A stretch of 64,000 bases of DNA from Pleurodeles waltl (taxonomy: Eukaryota > Chordata > Amphibia > Caudata > Salamandridae): positions 354,276,339 through 354,340,338 of the forward strand of contig NC_090451.1 in NCBI RefSeq assembly GCF_031143425.1, in the 5' to 3' direction. This document shows positions 1 to 10,969 of the stretch, in pieces (the first letter of the stretch is position 1; every line of letters begins with the position of its first letter). Below the pieces are notes generated by a model. That model saw only the letters and a program-made list of their open reading frames with translations. It searched no databases and had not been told where the DNA came from. A program made the position numbers and the translations under genes.

Positions 1-1274
1 GTCCAACTTTGGTGGAGGTAAGAGCTTGTCTCCCCACGCAAGACAGTACTGTGTGCATCAAGTGATTTGCAGTTAACAAGGCTTGATAGCATCCTTCCAC
101 CAAGTTCTTCATGCACTGTGCAGCTCCAGCTTCCAGCACTCCATCCTGCGACACACAGCTTCCTGCGTGGTTCTCAGGCGGCGTGGGACCCTTTGTCGTA
201 ATGCTGCGTGGTTCTCCTTTTGCACCTTCTTTTTCCCCGTGCTGTGGGACTCCTGTGCGTGCTGCCTGGTCTTCTGAGGGCTCTCTGAGTTGCTGAGAGC
301 CACCTCGGACTCCCCCTCCTGGGTAGAGTCCACCAGGTCCCTCCCGGTCCCCGGCAGCGCCATTTTACTCTCACCGCGCAGCTGTGTGTGCGCCAAGGCT
401 TGCTGGAGGAATGCAGTGAAGCAAACCAGACTGCAATCACACATCTGGCGAGGGACATCATCTGCACCAACCAGGAACCCGCATCCGTCTTCTTGGGTCC
501 AGTACTGACTGTTGTTCTTCACCAGTGGTGGTTCTTTTGCACCTTCTTCCGGGTTAGCAGGGGCTCCTGTTCTCCCTGGACTCTTCGGTGCTTCTTGAAC
601 TTGGTCCCCTTCTTCCACAGATCTTCAAGTCCAGAAATCTACTGTTGGTGTCTTGCAGTCTCTTCTGCTTCTTGCATTATCTTCTTTCTCGTGTTCTTGT
701 GTGTTCTAGGAAAGTTAATGTGATTTACTCCTGCTTTTCTGGGCTCTGAGTAGGTTCTATTACTTATCTTTGGTGTTTTCTAATACTCCTTGCGCCCCTC
801 TACACACTACACTTGCCTAGATGGGAAAACAACATTCGCATTCCACTTTATTATTAGTATATGGTTTGTGTTCCCCCAGAGCCATTTCTAACTATTGGGA
901 TTTTCACTATTTGCACTGTTTTCCAACTGTTTTTATAGCTATTTCTGCATACTAGTGTATATAATTTGCGTATTACTTACCTCCTAAGGGAATATAGTCT
1001 CTACGGTATTTTTGGCATTTGTGTCACCAACATAAAGTTCCTTTATTTTTGGAACACTGAGTATTTTCTTTCATGTGTGTTAGTACTGAGTGACTACAGT
1101 GTTATTGCATGAGCTTTGCATGTCTCCTAGATAAGCCTTGGGAGCTCAGCTACAGCTACCCCTAGAGAGCCTGGCTTCTAGACACTGCCTACTTTTCACT
1201 AATAAGGGATAACTGGACCTCGTATAAGGGGTAAGTACCAAAGGTACCCACTACAAACCAGACAGCCTCCTATA
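1..1274 (+). mobile_element. LTR-X, 3' portion (cut by window start)
   Basis: This is the downstream part of an LTR-X copy in sense orientation, already about 1.7 kb into the element at base 1. It matches the ends of the X copies at 24333, 37675, 52047 and 59937. The terminal block (GGATAACTGGACCT, then a GGTACCC motif, then AGCCTCCTATA) is the shared 3' end, with the usual terminal ACA altered to ATA. A donor-like GAG/GTAAGA lies at 16-22. The expected AATAAA is mutated to CATAAA near 1031. Open frames here are shadows shared by repeat copies and not genes. It abuts a DIRS-like terminal sequence at 1275. Confidence 0.8.
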
Positions 1275-1420
1275 GTTGGTCAATAAGGAATCTGCAGCTA
1301 AAAAGAGTCTTGATCAGATAAGGTGCTATCGAAGGTAAGCAACATGTTCATCTGATAAAGACTTCTTTCCGCAGATGCCATATCTTAGAATAGATATCTG
1401 AGCAATACTTGTTTGGAGGT
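1275..1420 (-). repeat. DIRS-like terminal repeat, copy I (3' end of element)
   Basis: The segment contains AAGGAATCTGCAGCTA followed about 90 bp later by its inverted counterpart (GCAGATGCCATATCTTAGAA), an arrangement repeated at 34499/35014 and partly at 25546. This inverted terminal motif goes with the DIRS-like coding remnants in this window. Its position next to the C-terminal end of a minus-strand tyrosine recombinase fits the 3' end of a minus-strand DIRS element. The TSD-less, inverted-end structure is known for DIRS elements; assigning these motifs to the element ends is inference. Confidence 0.6.
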
Positions 1421-1664
1421 GGGACTGCAACATGCATTATACTAGAAAGTCCTGTGAGACCAAATTGGCAAAATGACTGCCAAGGAAGCAGTGCTTCATA
1501 AACGTGTGCAGAGAAGCCCATGTTTCTGCCTGACAGATATCCATGATGGGCAATCAGAGAGTTAATGCAGTGATTACAGCCTTGGCTCTGGTACAGTGAG
1601 CAAGCAAACCTTCAGGAAGTTCCTTTTTAGCCAATGTATAGCAGATTTTGATGCAGAGTATTAT
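1421..1664 (-). pseudogene. DIRS-like tyrosine recombinase, C-terminal fragment (copy I)
   Basis: The minus strand encodes a run resembling the C-terminal catalytic part of DIRS tyrosine recombinases: AHCTRAKA (an HxxR box), then MDICQAETWASLHTF, then MKHCFL. In the family the box after HTF carries the nucleophilic tyrosine; here that position appears to be cysteine, and a stop lies between the boxes. In active elements the protein integrates the circular DNA form by site-specific recombination in the nucleus. This piece continues the recombinase remnant at 5386-6150, from which it is separated by LTR-Z. It is not functional. Confidence 0.65.
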
Positions 1665-3628
1665 TGTTAGACCTGGCATCCTTAGGGTGGTCTTCCCCCA
1701 GACATTTTGCCTTTACCTCCTGTTTTGTTGCTGTATCTTTTTACTGGCCTTAGGACTCTGAGCACTTTACCACAGCTAACAGGTGCTGAAGTACATATGC
1801 TGCTCCCCTAGAACATGGTGACATCGGTGTATTCACAACTAGCATATTTAATTTACATGTAAGTCCCTTGTAAAGTGGTATACCATATACCCAGAGCCTG
1901 TAAATTAAATGCTACTAGCAGGCCTGCAGCACTGACTGTGCCACCCACTCAAGTAGCCCTGTAAACATGTCTCAGGCCTACCACTGCAGAAACTGTGTGT
2001 GTAGTCTCTCTGCCACCCCGACTTGGCATTCAAAACCTCTTGCCAGCCATTACTCCCCTTTTCTTACATATAAGTCACCCCTAAAGTAGGCCCAAGTTAG
2101 CCCATAGGGCAGGGTGCCATGTAAGCGAAAGGCAGGACACGTACTACGTTTTTCATGTTCTGGTAATTACTGAAAGGCTTGCCCCTCTCATAGAATAGCA
2201 TTAGGAATTTCTTATAATACTTTTAAGCTGTAATTCCGGATCTGAGAGGAGTAGCGGTATCATGTTTAGTAACATTGCAATGGCAATAATAAATCCTCTT
2301 AACTGGTGAAGTTGAATTTATCATTCCTATTTTAGAAATGTCACTTTTAGAAAGTGGCCATTTCTCTGCACTCACTGCCCTGTGTGCCCACAGTCTATCT
2401 CAAATACACATCTGGCTTGGGCTACGAGACACCCACAACACAGGATACTCAGCTGCATCTGCATTCATCTACATACTGATGGGTCTTCCTGGCAAGAATA
2501 TGGGAAGGGCTTTCACTTACAGCTCAAAGGATAGTTGGCCAAGGCCCTGACAAAGGGGCTGGTTACCCCCCCCACTAATAGTCTGGAGCTAAGGTGGAGC
2601 TGAAAGGGGGGGCCTGTGCACTTCACAGGCACTTTTTAGTACAAGTACTGTGCTTCTGACCCAATAAAATCAGTACACACTGGACCTGGAAGAATCTACA
2701 CTGGAATAAAAGCTGCTGTGCCGAAGGACTGCCATCTTGCTAGGCGTGACTGTTCCATGGTACTGATACTCTACCTGGGTGAGATGCCCTGCTGCCTGCT
2801 GACTTCTGCCCAGTTTCAGGAACCAAAAATCTATCCTACAGAGTGACTCCAAGGGATTGCTGGCTTGCCCCCGTTTTCCCTGCGGTCTCTGGGGGAACAT
2901 CAAAGTGGCGCTGGCCATCAAAGGGAAGCCTGACAAGGAACTTCACCTCATGACTTATCTGGGTAAGCTCAGTGTTCCCCCTGCAGCACTCCAGAAGCAG
3001 TGTTAGCTCTTAAGGATGTACCGATCTGTGGAAAGGCTTCCCCATAGCCTCTGCCCTGTTCCACCAGTGAGAACTGTCCCCTGGTACCTGCCTACCCCCC
3101 ATTCCTTCCCACCCCCAGGATCAGCACTTCACTCACCTTGTTGTCTCGGAGCAGAGTCGCTGCGGGATTTGCGAGGCAGTCGCTGCCTCGTGTCCACTCC
3201 AACACCTGGCCTCACCCAGGTCTGTAACGACCCACACAGTGGTGACATCCTGGCACCCTTTGAAACGGCAGAGGGCCAACGCAATACAGACACGGATACA
3301 CTGCACTTGTGAAGAAACATTTCCGTAGTCCCCATATCAAGAGCGCAATTGATTCATATAGCACTGCTTCTGAAATTAGTATCTTAAAACAATACAACAT
3401 AATGTACTGATTGGATCTTTCGTCATCTTGGTCTTGATTACATAGATACATTTTAGTTTTCATAAACCTGTGTGGATTCTTTTTGTGGTGTTGTCATTGT
3501 GTCTACAGTGTGTGTTTACAAATGCTTGACACATTGCCTTCCAAATTAGGCCTGCCTGCTCTGTGCCAAACTACCAGAAGATGAGCAAAGATTAATTTGG
3601 GTCATGTGACTTACCCTGACTACGATTT
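1665..3628 (+). mobile_element. LTR-Z, solo LTR-like repeat (main part)
   Basis: The repeat starts TGTTAGACCTGGCATCC within the recombinase remnant, and the same recombinase resumes after it, so it is an insertion. The tail reads TTTGGGTCATGTGACTTACCC and continues beyond an LTR-Y insertion to about 5385. The start shares the pattern seen in X and Y (TGT, then a GGCAT block, then TTTTTGCC-like), which suggests a distantly related LTR family. AATAAA is present near 2663. Clear target duplications are not visible because the far end is eroded. I recall similar abundant newt repeats but cannot name a family. Confidence 0.6.
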
Positions 3629-5341
3629 TGTAGAAAGATGGCTCTGTATATACTATATCAAAATGAGGTATAGTGTGCACGGAGTCCAGGGGTTCCCCAA
3701 GATGCTTGACAGAGGCAATAATAGATAGTACTAATGCTCTATTTGTGGTAGTGTGGTCGAGCAGTTAGGCTTATCAGAGGGTAGTGGCGGGGGGTGGGGT
3801 GTGGGGGGGTTTGGAGCAGTACTCGAGGGGCCCCAAGTAGGCACAAAAACCACACCTTCAGTAGCACGGGCGGCTGGGTGCAGTGTGCAAACAAGGCATC
3901 AGGTCTCAATAAAACTCTATGGAGGGACCCGGGGGTCACAGGCGCTGCAGGCAGGGCACAGGGGCCTCTCGGGCAAGCCACCGACTGGGCGAGGGTGAGG
4001 GCTATCTGCTGATCGTTGCTGCACCGGTGGTCGGTTTCTCACAGGCCTGGGGGCAGCGGGTACAGTGCTTCTCCAGGCATCAGGTATCTTCGTCCCGGGC
4101 AGTTGCAGTCGGGGGGGATCCTCAGGATACCCTCTGCAGGCGTCGTCGTGGGGGTGCAGGGAGGTCAGGCCAGAGTGGACACGTTGATTGAGTCCCCACG
4201 GGCCCTCTCTAGATAGTTGGTTACTCTGGACACGGGCCGGGGACATCGGGTGCAGAGTAGTGGGGACTCATGCTTCTGGAGTGAGGTGGGAGTCCCTTTA
4301 AAGTTGGTTGTCTTTTCATCTGGTTGGGCAGAGCTGCTGCCCATCAGAGTTCTTGGTCCTCTGTGTTGCAGACAGTCCCCTGAAGGCTTTTCAGGGGTCG
4401 CTGGTCCTGTAGAACATGCTGCTTTTCAGTTGCAGGCATTATAACACCAGGCTTGAGCCTTTGAGGCTCACCGCCAGGTGTTACAGTTCCTGCAGGGGAG
4501 AGGTGTGAAGCACCTCCACCCAGGACAGGCTTTGTTTCTGACCACAGAGTGCACAAAGGCACTCACCCCATGTGGTCAGAAACTCACCTGGCAGTGGCAG
4601 GCTGGCACACACCAGTCAGCCTTGCACTACCAGTTGGGCTATCATACAGGGGACATATCTAAGATGCCCTCTGTGTGCATTTCGCAATAAATCCCACACT
4701 GGCATCAGTGTGGGTTTATTGTGCAGAGAAGTTTGATACTCAACTGCCCAGTATTCAGTGTAGCCATTATGGTGCACTGGAGTTTGTAATGACAAACTCC
4801 CAGACCATATACTCAGTGTGGCTACCCTGCACTTACAATGTCTAAAGATTGACTTAGACACTGTAGGTGCATAGTGCTCATGCAGCTATGTCCTCACCTG
4901 TGGTATAGTGCACACTGCCTTAGGGCTGTACGGCCTGCTAGAGGGGTGACCTACCTATGCCACAGGCAGTGGTTTGTGGGCATGGCACTCTGAGGGGAGT
5001 GCAATGTCGACTTTGCCTTTTATCCCCACTAGCACACACAAGCTGCAAAACAGTATGCATGTACTGAGTAAGGGGTCCCTGAGGGTGGCATACTACATGC
5101 TTCAGTTCTTAGGGACCTTACCTGGCCACAGGGTCCTTGGTACCAAGGGTACCTCTTACAAGGGACTTAACTGTGTGCCAGGGCTGTGCCAATTGTGGAA
5201 ACAAAGGTACAGTTTTAGGGAAAGAACACTGGTGCTGAGGCCTGGTTAGCAGGGACCCAGCACACGTCCTATCAAATCTGGCATCAACATTAGGCAAAAC
5301 GTGTTGGGGGGTGATCATGCCAACAGGGTCCTTTTCCTACA
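3629..5341 (-). mobile_element. LTR-Y, antisense, internally deleted solo copy
   Basis: The left end TGTAGAAAGATGGCTCTG is the reverse complement of the LTR-Y 3' end, and the right end CCTTTTCCTACA is its 5' end. Flanks are GATTT (3624-3628) and GATTG (5342-5346), a 4/5 target duplication. At 1.7 kb it is shorter than the 2.5-kb copies at 7132 and 42041, so it has lost internal sequence. It sits inside the tail of LTR-Z, which is therefore older. The 5'-end dyad is present at 5232-5263. Confidence 0.8.
5232..5263 (-). other. LTR-Y 5'-end hairpin dyad
   Basis: The arms are GTGCTG and CAGCAC, with an inner pair CCTGG...AGCAGG around a GTTAG core. It is the reverse-complement copy of the hairpin at 7204-7235, with some stem decay. 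Confidence 0.55.
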
Positions 5342-5385
5342 GATTGTAGTCCCTACTTGGACAGGGTGACAGAATTTCTATCTAT
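5342..5385 (+). mobile_element. LTR-Z tail, resumed after the LTR-Y insertion
   Basis: The sequence GTAGTCCCTACTTGGACAGG continues the LTR-Z tail interrupted at 3628. The element appears to end near TTTCTATC, a decayed form of the expected CTAACA terminus. Minus-strand recombinase coding resumes immediately afterwards. Confidence 0.5.
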
Positions 5386-6150
5386 CGTGAAATGCTTTGT
5401 TTCTGCGACGCTTCCATTTTTGGCGCGGACATACCCCACAAACAGATGATCGTCCACCCTTTGATCCAGATGATGAAGTCTCTCTTCTTCCTTAGAGGGG
5501 TGGGGGGAGCACTAAAAGTAGGTAGGGTGATGGACTGGCCTAAATGAAAGGGAGCAGACACCTTGGTAAGAAGGATACCCTAGTCCGAAGAACACTTGTC
5601 TGGGTAAACAGTACGATACAGAGGCTGAGATAAAGCCTGTACCTCACTGGCCCTCCGGACAGCTGTTAATACCATGAGAAAGGTGTTCTTTATAGTGACG
5701 AGTCTAACAGGGCAGTTGTCTAAAGTCTCAAAAGGAGCACACATGAGAAATGTTGAACTAAATTAATGTCCCAGTGAGGCATACTGAAGGTTGAAGGAGG
5801 AAACAAGTGTTGCACACCTCTTGAAACAAACTAAATACAGTGATGGCAGAAAGATTTTCTTTTTTTAAAGTGCCCAAAGCAGAGCCCTTCTGGGCTAGAC
5901 CAAGAGTAAACTGAAGAACATGGGAAGGGGGTGCAGACAGTGGGGCAACTTGCTTAACTGTACAACATGAGACAAACTTGCCCCAAATGCAAGCGTACAC
6001 GGTCTTTAAGGGGGGACGTCTGGCTGACAAATTAACACTGCAGACTTCAGGTGAATGATCGAAAGCTGTACCCTGTTGTCTCTCAATCTTGATGCATGAA
6101 GGCGAAGCGTTGTCAGGTTTGGTGCAGAACCCTGTCATTTTGCTGCAACA
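5386..6150 (-). pseudogene. DIRS-like tyrosine recombinase, central fragment (copy I)
   Basis: Read on the minus strand, several frames together carry recognisable recombinase blocks. An N-terminal SAM-like part appears around LKTVYACIWGKFVSCC. A middle block reads VRLVTIKNTFLMVLTAVRRASEVQALS, and another reads KVSAPFHLGQSITLPTF, matching the block at 37841-38032. Frame changes and stops break it. The C-terminal end lies at 1421-1664 beyond LTR-Z. It belongs to the same DIRS-like element as the RNase H remnant just upstream on the minus strand. Confidence 0.65.
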
Positions 6151-6154
6151 GAAA

Positions 6155-7126
6155 TTACTCCTGAAGAGGCAGCCTGATCAGAGGACCCATTCTCAAGCTC
6201 AGTAGTTCAGGATACCAGAATCTGAAGCCACTAGAATAACTTGGGCCTAGTCGTTCCTGAGTTTCTTGAGAACTATAGGGAGGAATAGTATGGGAGGAAA
6301 TGCCTACAGGAGGGCAGAACTCTACATGAGATGAAAAACACCTCTGAACGAAAGACAGAAATGGAAACATGCACTACACTGACACTGCGTTTTCTTGCAG
6401 GCAAACAGATACAACCAAAGATCTTGCAATTCTTGGAAGAGAGAGTACACCATCTCCAGATGGAGAAACCATTCGTGATCTGCAAGGCATCAATGGTAAA
6501 GAGGGCTGAGTTAGTCTGCCCTGGCATTCAGAGAGCCCACCAGGTGTTGAACCACCAGAGATATGGCATGATGTTCCAGCCATGTACAGAAGCACAGAGC
6601 CTTTAGACAAATGGTCCACAACCCCACTCGGCCCAGTTTGTTGCAGTACCACACAGTGGTGGTGTTGTCTGTGAACACCTGCACTATCTTTTTCTTGAGA
6701 GAGGGAAGAAATAAATGAAGGTAGGCCTTCAACGCCGGTTGGATTGCTCAGAGCTCCAACAGGTTGATGTGGAGTCCAGCTTCCACCAGAGTCCTCAGAT
6801 CTCCACTTCTGACAGATGGCCTCCCCAGCCCAGACATAATGCATGTGTCACGGTATTCAAGTCTGGATGGGGAAGGGAGAGGGGTCTGATATGACCCAAT
6901 CATGGTTTGTTAACTACCACTGCAGATATTTTGTAGTTCCCTTTGAGATATGGACCATGGTGAAGATTTTCTCCCAGTGGTGTGCTCACTGGAATTTCAG
7001 GCATGACTGCTGAGCCCTCATATGCCAGCAGGCAAGTGTCATAAGAGACACGGAGGAGGACAGGAGGCCCTATGTCCTCAGTAATTTTCACCAAAATTCA
7101 GCAGGCTGAAACATTGATATCATAGC
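6155..7126 (-). pseudogene. DIRS-like RNase H region (copy I)
   Basis: The minus strand carries an RNase H-like segment: VQVFTDNTTTVWYCNKLG near 6670-6710, with the TDNTT acidic box, and about 60 residues on HLVGSLNARAD, the usual N/AD box. RNase H removes the RNA template during reverse transcription. Upstream sequence up to 7126 looks like the linker between RT and RNase H but is full of stops. The coding is interrupted at 7126 by LTR-Y, and the RT half resumes at 9713. The intact sense frame is only about 150 codons, so the gene is dead. Confidence 0.7.
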
Positions 7127-7203
7127 CTGTATGTAGGAAAATGGCTCCTTGTTGCAGTTACCCTCCCACTTTCTGCCTGATATTGATGCTGACTTGGCAG
7201 AGT

Positions 7204-7235
7204 GTGCTGGGAACCTGATAACCAGGCCCCAGCAC
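7204..7235 (+). other. LTR-Y 5'-end hairpin dyad
   Basis: The outer arms are GTGCTGGG and CCCAGCAC. The inner arms are CCTG and CAGG around an ATAAC loop. It starts 72 bases into the LTR, the same relative place as the hairpins in LTR-X, whose outer arms are CACTGGG and CCCAGTG. The arm differences are compensatory. The role is unknown: a protein-binding dyad or an RNA hairpin are both possible. Confidence 0.65.
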
Positions 7236-9443
7236 CAGTGTTCTTTCACTAAAAATGTACCATTGTTTCCACTATGGCACACCCATGGCACACAGATAAG
7301 TCCCTTGTAAAAGGTACCAGTGGTACCAAGGGCCCTGTGGCCAGGGAAGGTCCCTAAGGGCTGCAGCATGTGTTGTGCCACCCTAAGGGACCCTCACCTA
7401 ACACATGCACACTGCCATTGCAGATTGTGTGTGTTGGTAGGGAGAAAAAGGCAAAGTCGACGTGCACACAAAATACTGCCTGTGACATAGGTAAGTCACC
7501 CCTCTAGCAGGCCTTACAGCCCTATGACAGGGTGCACTATACCGCAGGTGAGGGCATAGCTGCATGAGCAGTATGCCCCTACAATGGCTAAGTCTGTTCT
7601 TAGACATTGTAAGTACAGTGTGGCCATATTAAGTATATGGACTGGGAGTTTGTCAAAACAAACTCCACAGTTCCATGATGGCTACACTGAACACTGGAAA
7701 GCTTGGTATCAAACTTCTCAGAATAATAAACTCACACTGATGCCAGTGCTGGATTCATTACAAAATGTACACAGAGGGCATCTTAGAGATGCCTCCAGTA
7801 TTTTACCAAATTCTTCAGTGCAGGACTGACTGGCGAGTTTCTGATCCCCTGGGGAGAGACCCTTTTTGCTCTCTGAGGCCAGAAAGAGTCTGCACTGGGC
7901 GGAGGGGCTTCACACCTCCGCCCTGCAGGAACTGTAACACCTAGCAGTGAGCCTCAAAGGCTCATGCTTCGTGTTACAATGCCCCAGGGCACTCCAGCTA
8001 GTGGAGATGCCCCCACCCCCCCGGGCACAGCCCCCACTTTTGGCTGCAAGTCTGGGGAGATAATGCGAAAAACAAGGAGGAGTCACCCTCTCAGCCAGGT
8101 CCACCCCTAAGGTGACCAGAGCTGAAGTGACCCCCTCCTTGGAAAACCCTCCATCTTGTTTTGGAAGATTTAGCCCAATAGGATAAGGGATGTGCCCCCC
8201 CTCCACAAAGGTAGAAGGCACAAGGAGGGTGTAGCCTCCCTCATGGACAGTAACCATTGGCTACTGCCCTCCAGCCCTAAACACACCCCTAAATCTAGTA
8301 TTTAGGGGCGACCCTGAACCCAGGAAATCAGATTCCTGACGACCTCACAAGAAGAAGGACTGCTTAGCGGAAATCCCGGCAGAGAAGGAAAGGAGACAAC
8401 AACTGACTTAGCCCCAGCCCCACCGGCCTGTCTCCTGCTTCACAGAAGCTGCACAAGAAGAGCAACGCGTCCTGCAGGTCCAGTGGCCTCTGAAACTCCT
8501 GCAGAGGACTGCCTGCATCCCAGAGGATCAAGAACTCCTGTGGACAGCGGCCCTGTCAAAAGAAGAACAGAAGAAACCTCTTCTGAAGGACTTCCTCCTC
8601 ACTCCAGAAGCGCAAGTCCTCACCACTCTGCACCTGATGCCCCTGGCCCGTGTCCAGAGAAACCAATGATACAGAGAGGAACCCCAGGCGACTCCAACGA
8701 CGTGTCCACCCTGACCTGACCTCTCTGCAATCCCATAACGACGCCTGCAGAGGGAATCCAGGGGATTCCCCAACCGCGACTGGCAAGTAACAAACAAACC
8801 CGACACCTGGAAGAAGTACTGCACCCGCAGCCACCAGGTCCGTGAAGAACCAAGCACCGGTGCGGTAGTGACCAGCAGGCGGCCCTCACCCTTGCCCAGT
8901 TGGTGGCTGCCCCGAGAAGCCCCTCTGTGCCATTCCTGCATCATCTGAGTGACCCCTGGGTCCCTCCACTGATTTCTATACAAAACCCTATGCCTTGTTT
9001 GCCCACTGCACCCGGCCGCCCCTGTGCCGCTGAGGGTGTATTTTGTGTGGGACCCTCCCCCCGGTGCTCTACAAAACCCCTCTGGTCTGCTCACTGAGGA
9101 CACAGGTACTTACCTTCTAGCAGACTGGAACTGGAGCACCCCTAGTCTCCATAGGCACCTATGATATTTGGGCCCCACTTTGACCTCTGCACCTGACCAG
9201 CCATGTGTTGCTGGTGCTGGGTATTTGGGGTTAACTTGAACCCCCAACGGTGGGCTGCCTATGCCACAGAGACGGAACTTGTAAGTGCTTTACTTACCTG
9301 CTAAACTAACATGTACTTACCTCCCCAGGAACTGTTGAATTTTCCAGTGTACATTACTATTTTACTTCAAAGTTGTATACTTATCTATGCCAAGTACCTT
9401 ACAATTTATGTATTTACTTGAAATCTGAATATTGTGGTTCTAA

Positions 9444-9449
9444 AATAAA
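9444..9449 (+). promoter_or_regulatory. Candidate polyadenylation signal in LTR-Y
   Basis: AATAAA lies 258 bp upstream of the LTR 3' end and is followed by a T-rich and then TGTGTT stretch. The same layout recurs at 53586-53591. Confidence 0.5.
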
Positions 9450-9712
9450 TAATGAAAATAATATTTTTCTATAGAAAAACCTATTGGCCTGGAGTTAACT
9501 TTTTGAGTGTGTTCCTATTTATTGCCTGTGCGTGCACAACAAATGCTTAACACTACCTTCTGATAAGCCTATTGCTCGACCACACTACCACAAATAGAGC
9601 ATTAGTATTATCTATTATTGCCACTATCAACATCTAAGGGGAACCCCTGGACTCTGTGCACACTATTTCTCACTTTGAGATAGTATATACAGAGCAAACT
9701 TCCTACACTGTA

Positions 9713-10969
9713 CAACCTGGACTTGCCAATCAGGAGGACAAGCCCGAAATAGCACTCTGTCCAGAACAGCTACAATGAATGGGAGCATCTGAGAGGGAGT
9801 CCGGTGTGACTTCAGCAGGTTGATAGTTAACTGAGTGCAGGAGGTTTGCCATAATCTGCAGGTGGGAAACTACTGTGTGTAGTGAAACTTCCTTTAACTG
9901 TCAATTGTTGAGGTTGGGAACGACTGGAATCCCTGATCTCCGCAGAGGAACTGCAACCACCCAATCCCTTTTGTGAAAACTTGAGGGGCACTGGTAAGAC
10001 CAAAGGGGAGCATGGCAAAGTGCTCTTGGCCTACTGTGAACCAAAGGTAGCACCTGTGGACAGGCAGGGCAGGACTGTGAATATAAGTGTCCTGAAATTC
10101 TAGTGATACCCTCCAGTCTCCTGGGTCTAGGGCAGGCATGACTGTGTGAGTGTGTGCATTTTGAATTCTTCCTATTTCAGGAAGAGATTAAGGTGGCGCA
10201 GGACTAAAATAGGATGAAGTCCTCCATACTTCTTGGGCACGAGAAAGCAGAGAGATTAACTACCACAGCTTACTTCTGATGCCAACACTTTCCCTAAAGC
10301 TCCCTTGGCCAAGAGAGCCAACCTCTCCAGACAAAGCAAGGAGAGGTGGTCTTCCGTGAGCTTATCATAAATAAGTGGTATGGTTTGGAGGGTTGTCACA
10401 AAGGGGAGGGAGTGGCCCCTCTGGACAAGCTCCGAAACCCAACAGTCAGTTGTTATTGAACTCCAGTGGTGAAGGTCATGGGGTATCCTGCCCCCTACCG
10501 AATGCCCATGAGGATCAGAGGGCATACTAAAGTATTTGGAGGCTGAGGCTGCTGGGGGTGGTGGACTAGCTCCAACTCTGGCTGCTTGACCCATGTGGTC
10601 TAAGGGAATCACTTCTTCAGTCATAAAAACAACTGTGTAGATTGCTGGGTGGCTTGGCATGTACAGAAGCAATTGTAAGCCCCAGATGTGACCATGAAAG
10701 GGGCAGAAGGTGAACTGAGGTTGGCGTGGGGCCATGGAAAGGCCGAGGGACCCGAACAAGGCTCTGCTGTTATTAAAGCGCTGAAATGCAGAGACCACCT
10801 TCTCACCAAACAACCGAAAGCCATTAAAGGACATTGCCATGAGTGATGCCTGGACAGCCTCGAAAAGCCAGTGGTTTTCAGCCAGATGGCGAACCACAGA
10901 CTATGAAAAAACTCTGACTCGCCTGCCCGTCGTATCCAGACCACATGGTGAACTTGACTGCATCCCTCC
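9713..10969 (-). pseudogene. DIRS-like reverse transcriptase and ORF1/2 junction (copy I)
   Basis: On the minus strand, 9894-10139 encodes an RT palm block: LDPGD, then SLEFQDTYIHSPALPVHRCY, then GQEHFAMLPFGLTSAPQVFTK. This order matches DIRS-group RTs. Downstream, the position expected to carry the YLDD catalytic box reads NLNN followed by a stop, so both catalytic aspartates are lost. Upstream, 10256-10944 covers the linker region shared with copy II (17582-18066) and copy III (32401-32761). LTR-Y truncates the 5' side at 10969. Confidence 0.75.

Larger units (their letters stand above)
7132..9707 (+). mobile_element. LTR-Y, near full-length solo LTR with perfect TSD
   Basis: This is the reference copy for LTR-Y. 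It starts TGTAGGAAAATGG, ends AACTTCCTACA, is 2576 bp long, and is flanked by CTGTA at 7127-7131 and 9708-9712. Removing it joins two halves of the DIRS-like polymerase region. AATAAA at 9444-9449 lies about 260 bp before the 3' end, as expected for an LTR. The minus-strand open frame of about 190 codons at 8528-9103 recurs in other Y copies in broken form and has no recognisable domain, so I do not call it a gene. No internal retroviral region is attached. Confidence 0.9.

Noticed and set aside
2338..2550. 70-codon plus-strand frame in LTR-Z as a small protein
   Set aside because: No domain; I regard it as chance coding in a repeat, and the surrounding sequence gives no start or regulatory signal.
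8528..9103. 191-codon minus-strand open frame as a gene
   Set aside because: It is GC-rich LTR-Y sequence; parallel frames in the copies at 42041 and 11571 differ in length and frame, and no family motif is visible.
3629..9707. One giant foldback element with kb-long inverted arms
   Set aside because: The two arms are separate LTR-Y copies in opposite orientation, each with its own ends and target duplication, inserted in different parts of the host elements.
1275..10969. Ty3/Gypsy assignment for the minus-strand RT
   Set aside because: No integrase or protease is present; the RT is followed by RNase H and a tyrosine-recombinase-like region with inverted ends, which fits DIRS better.
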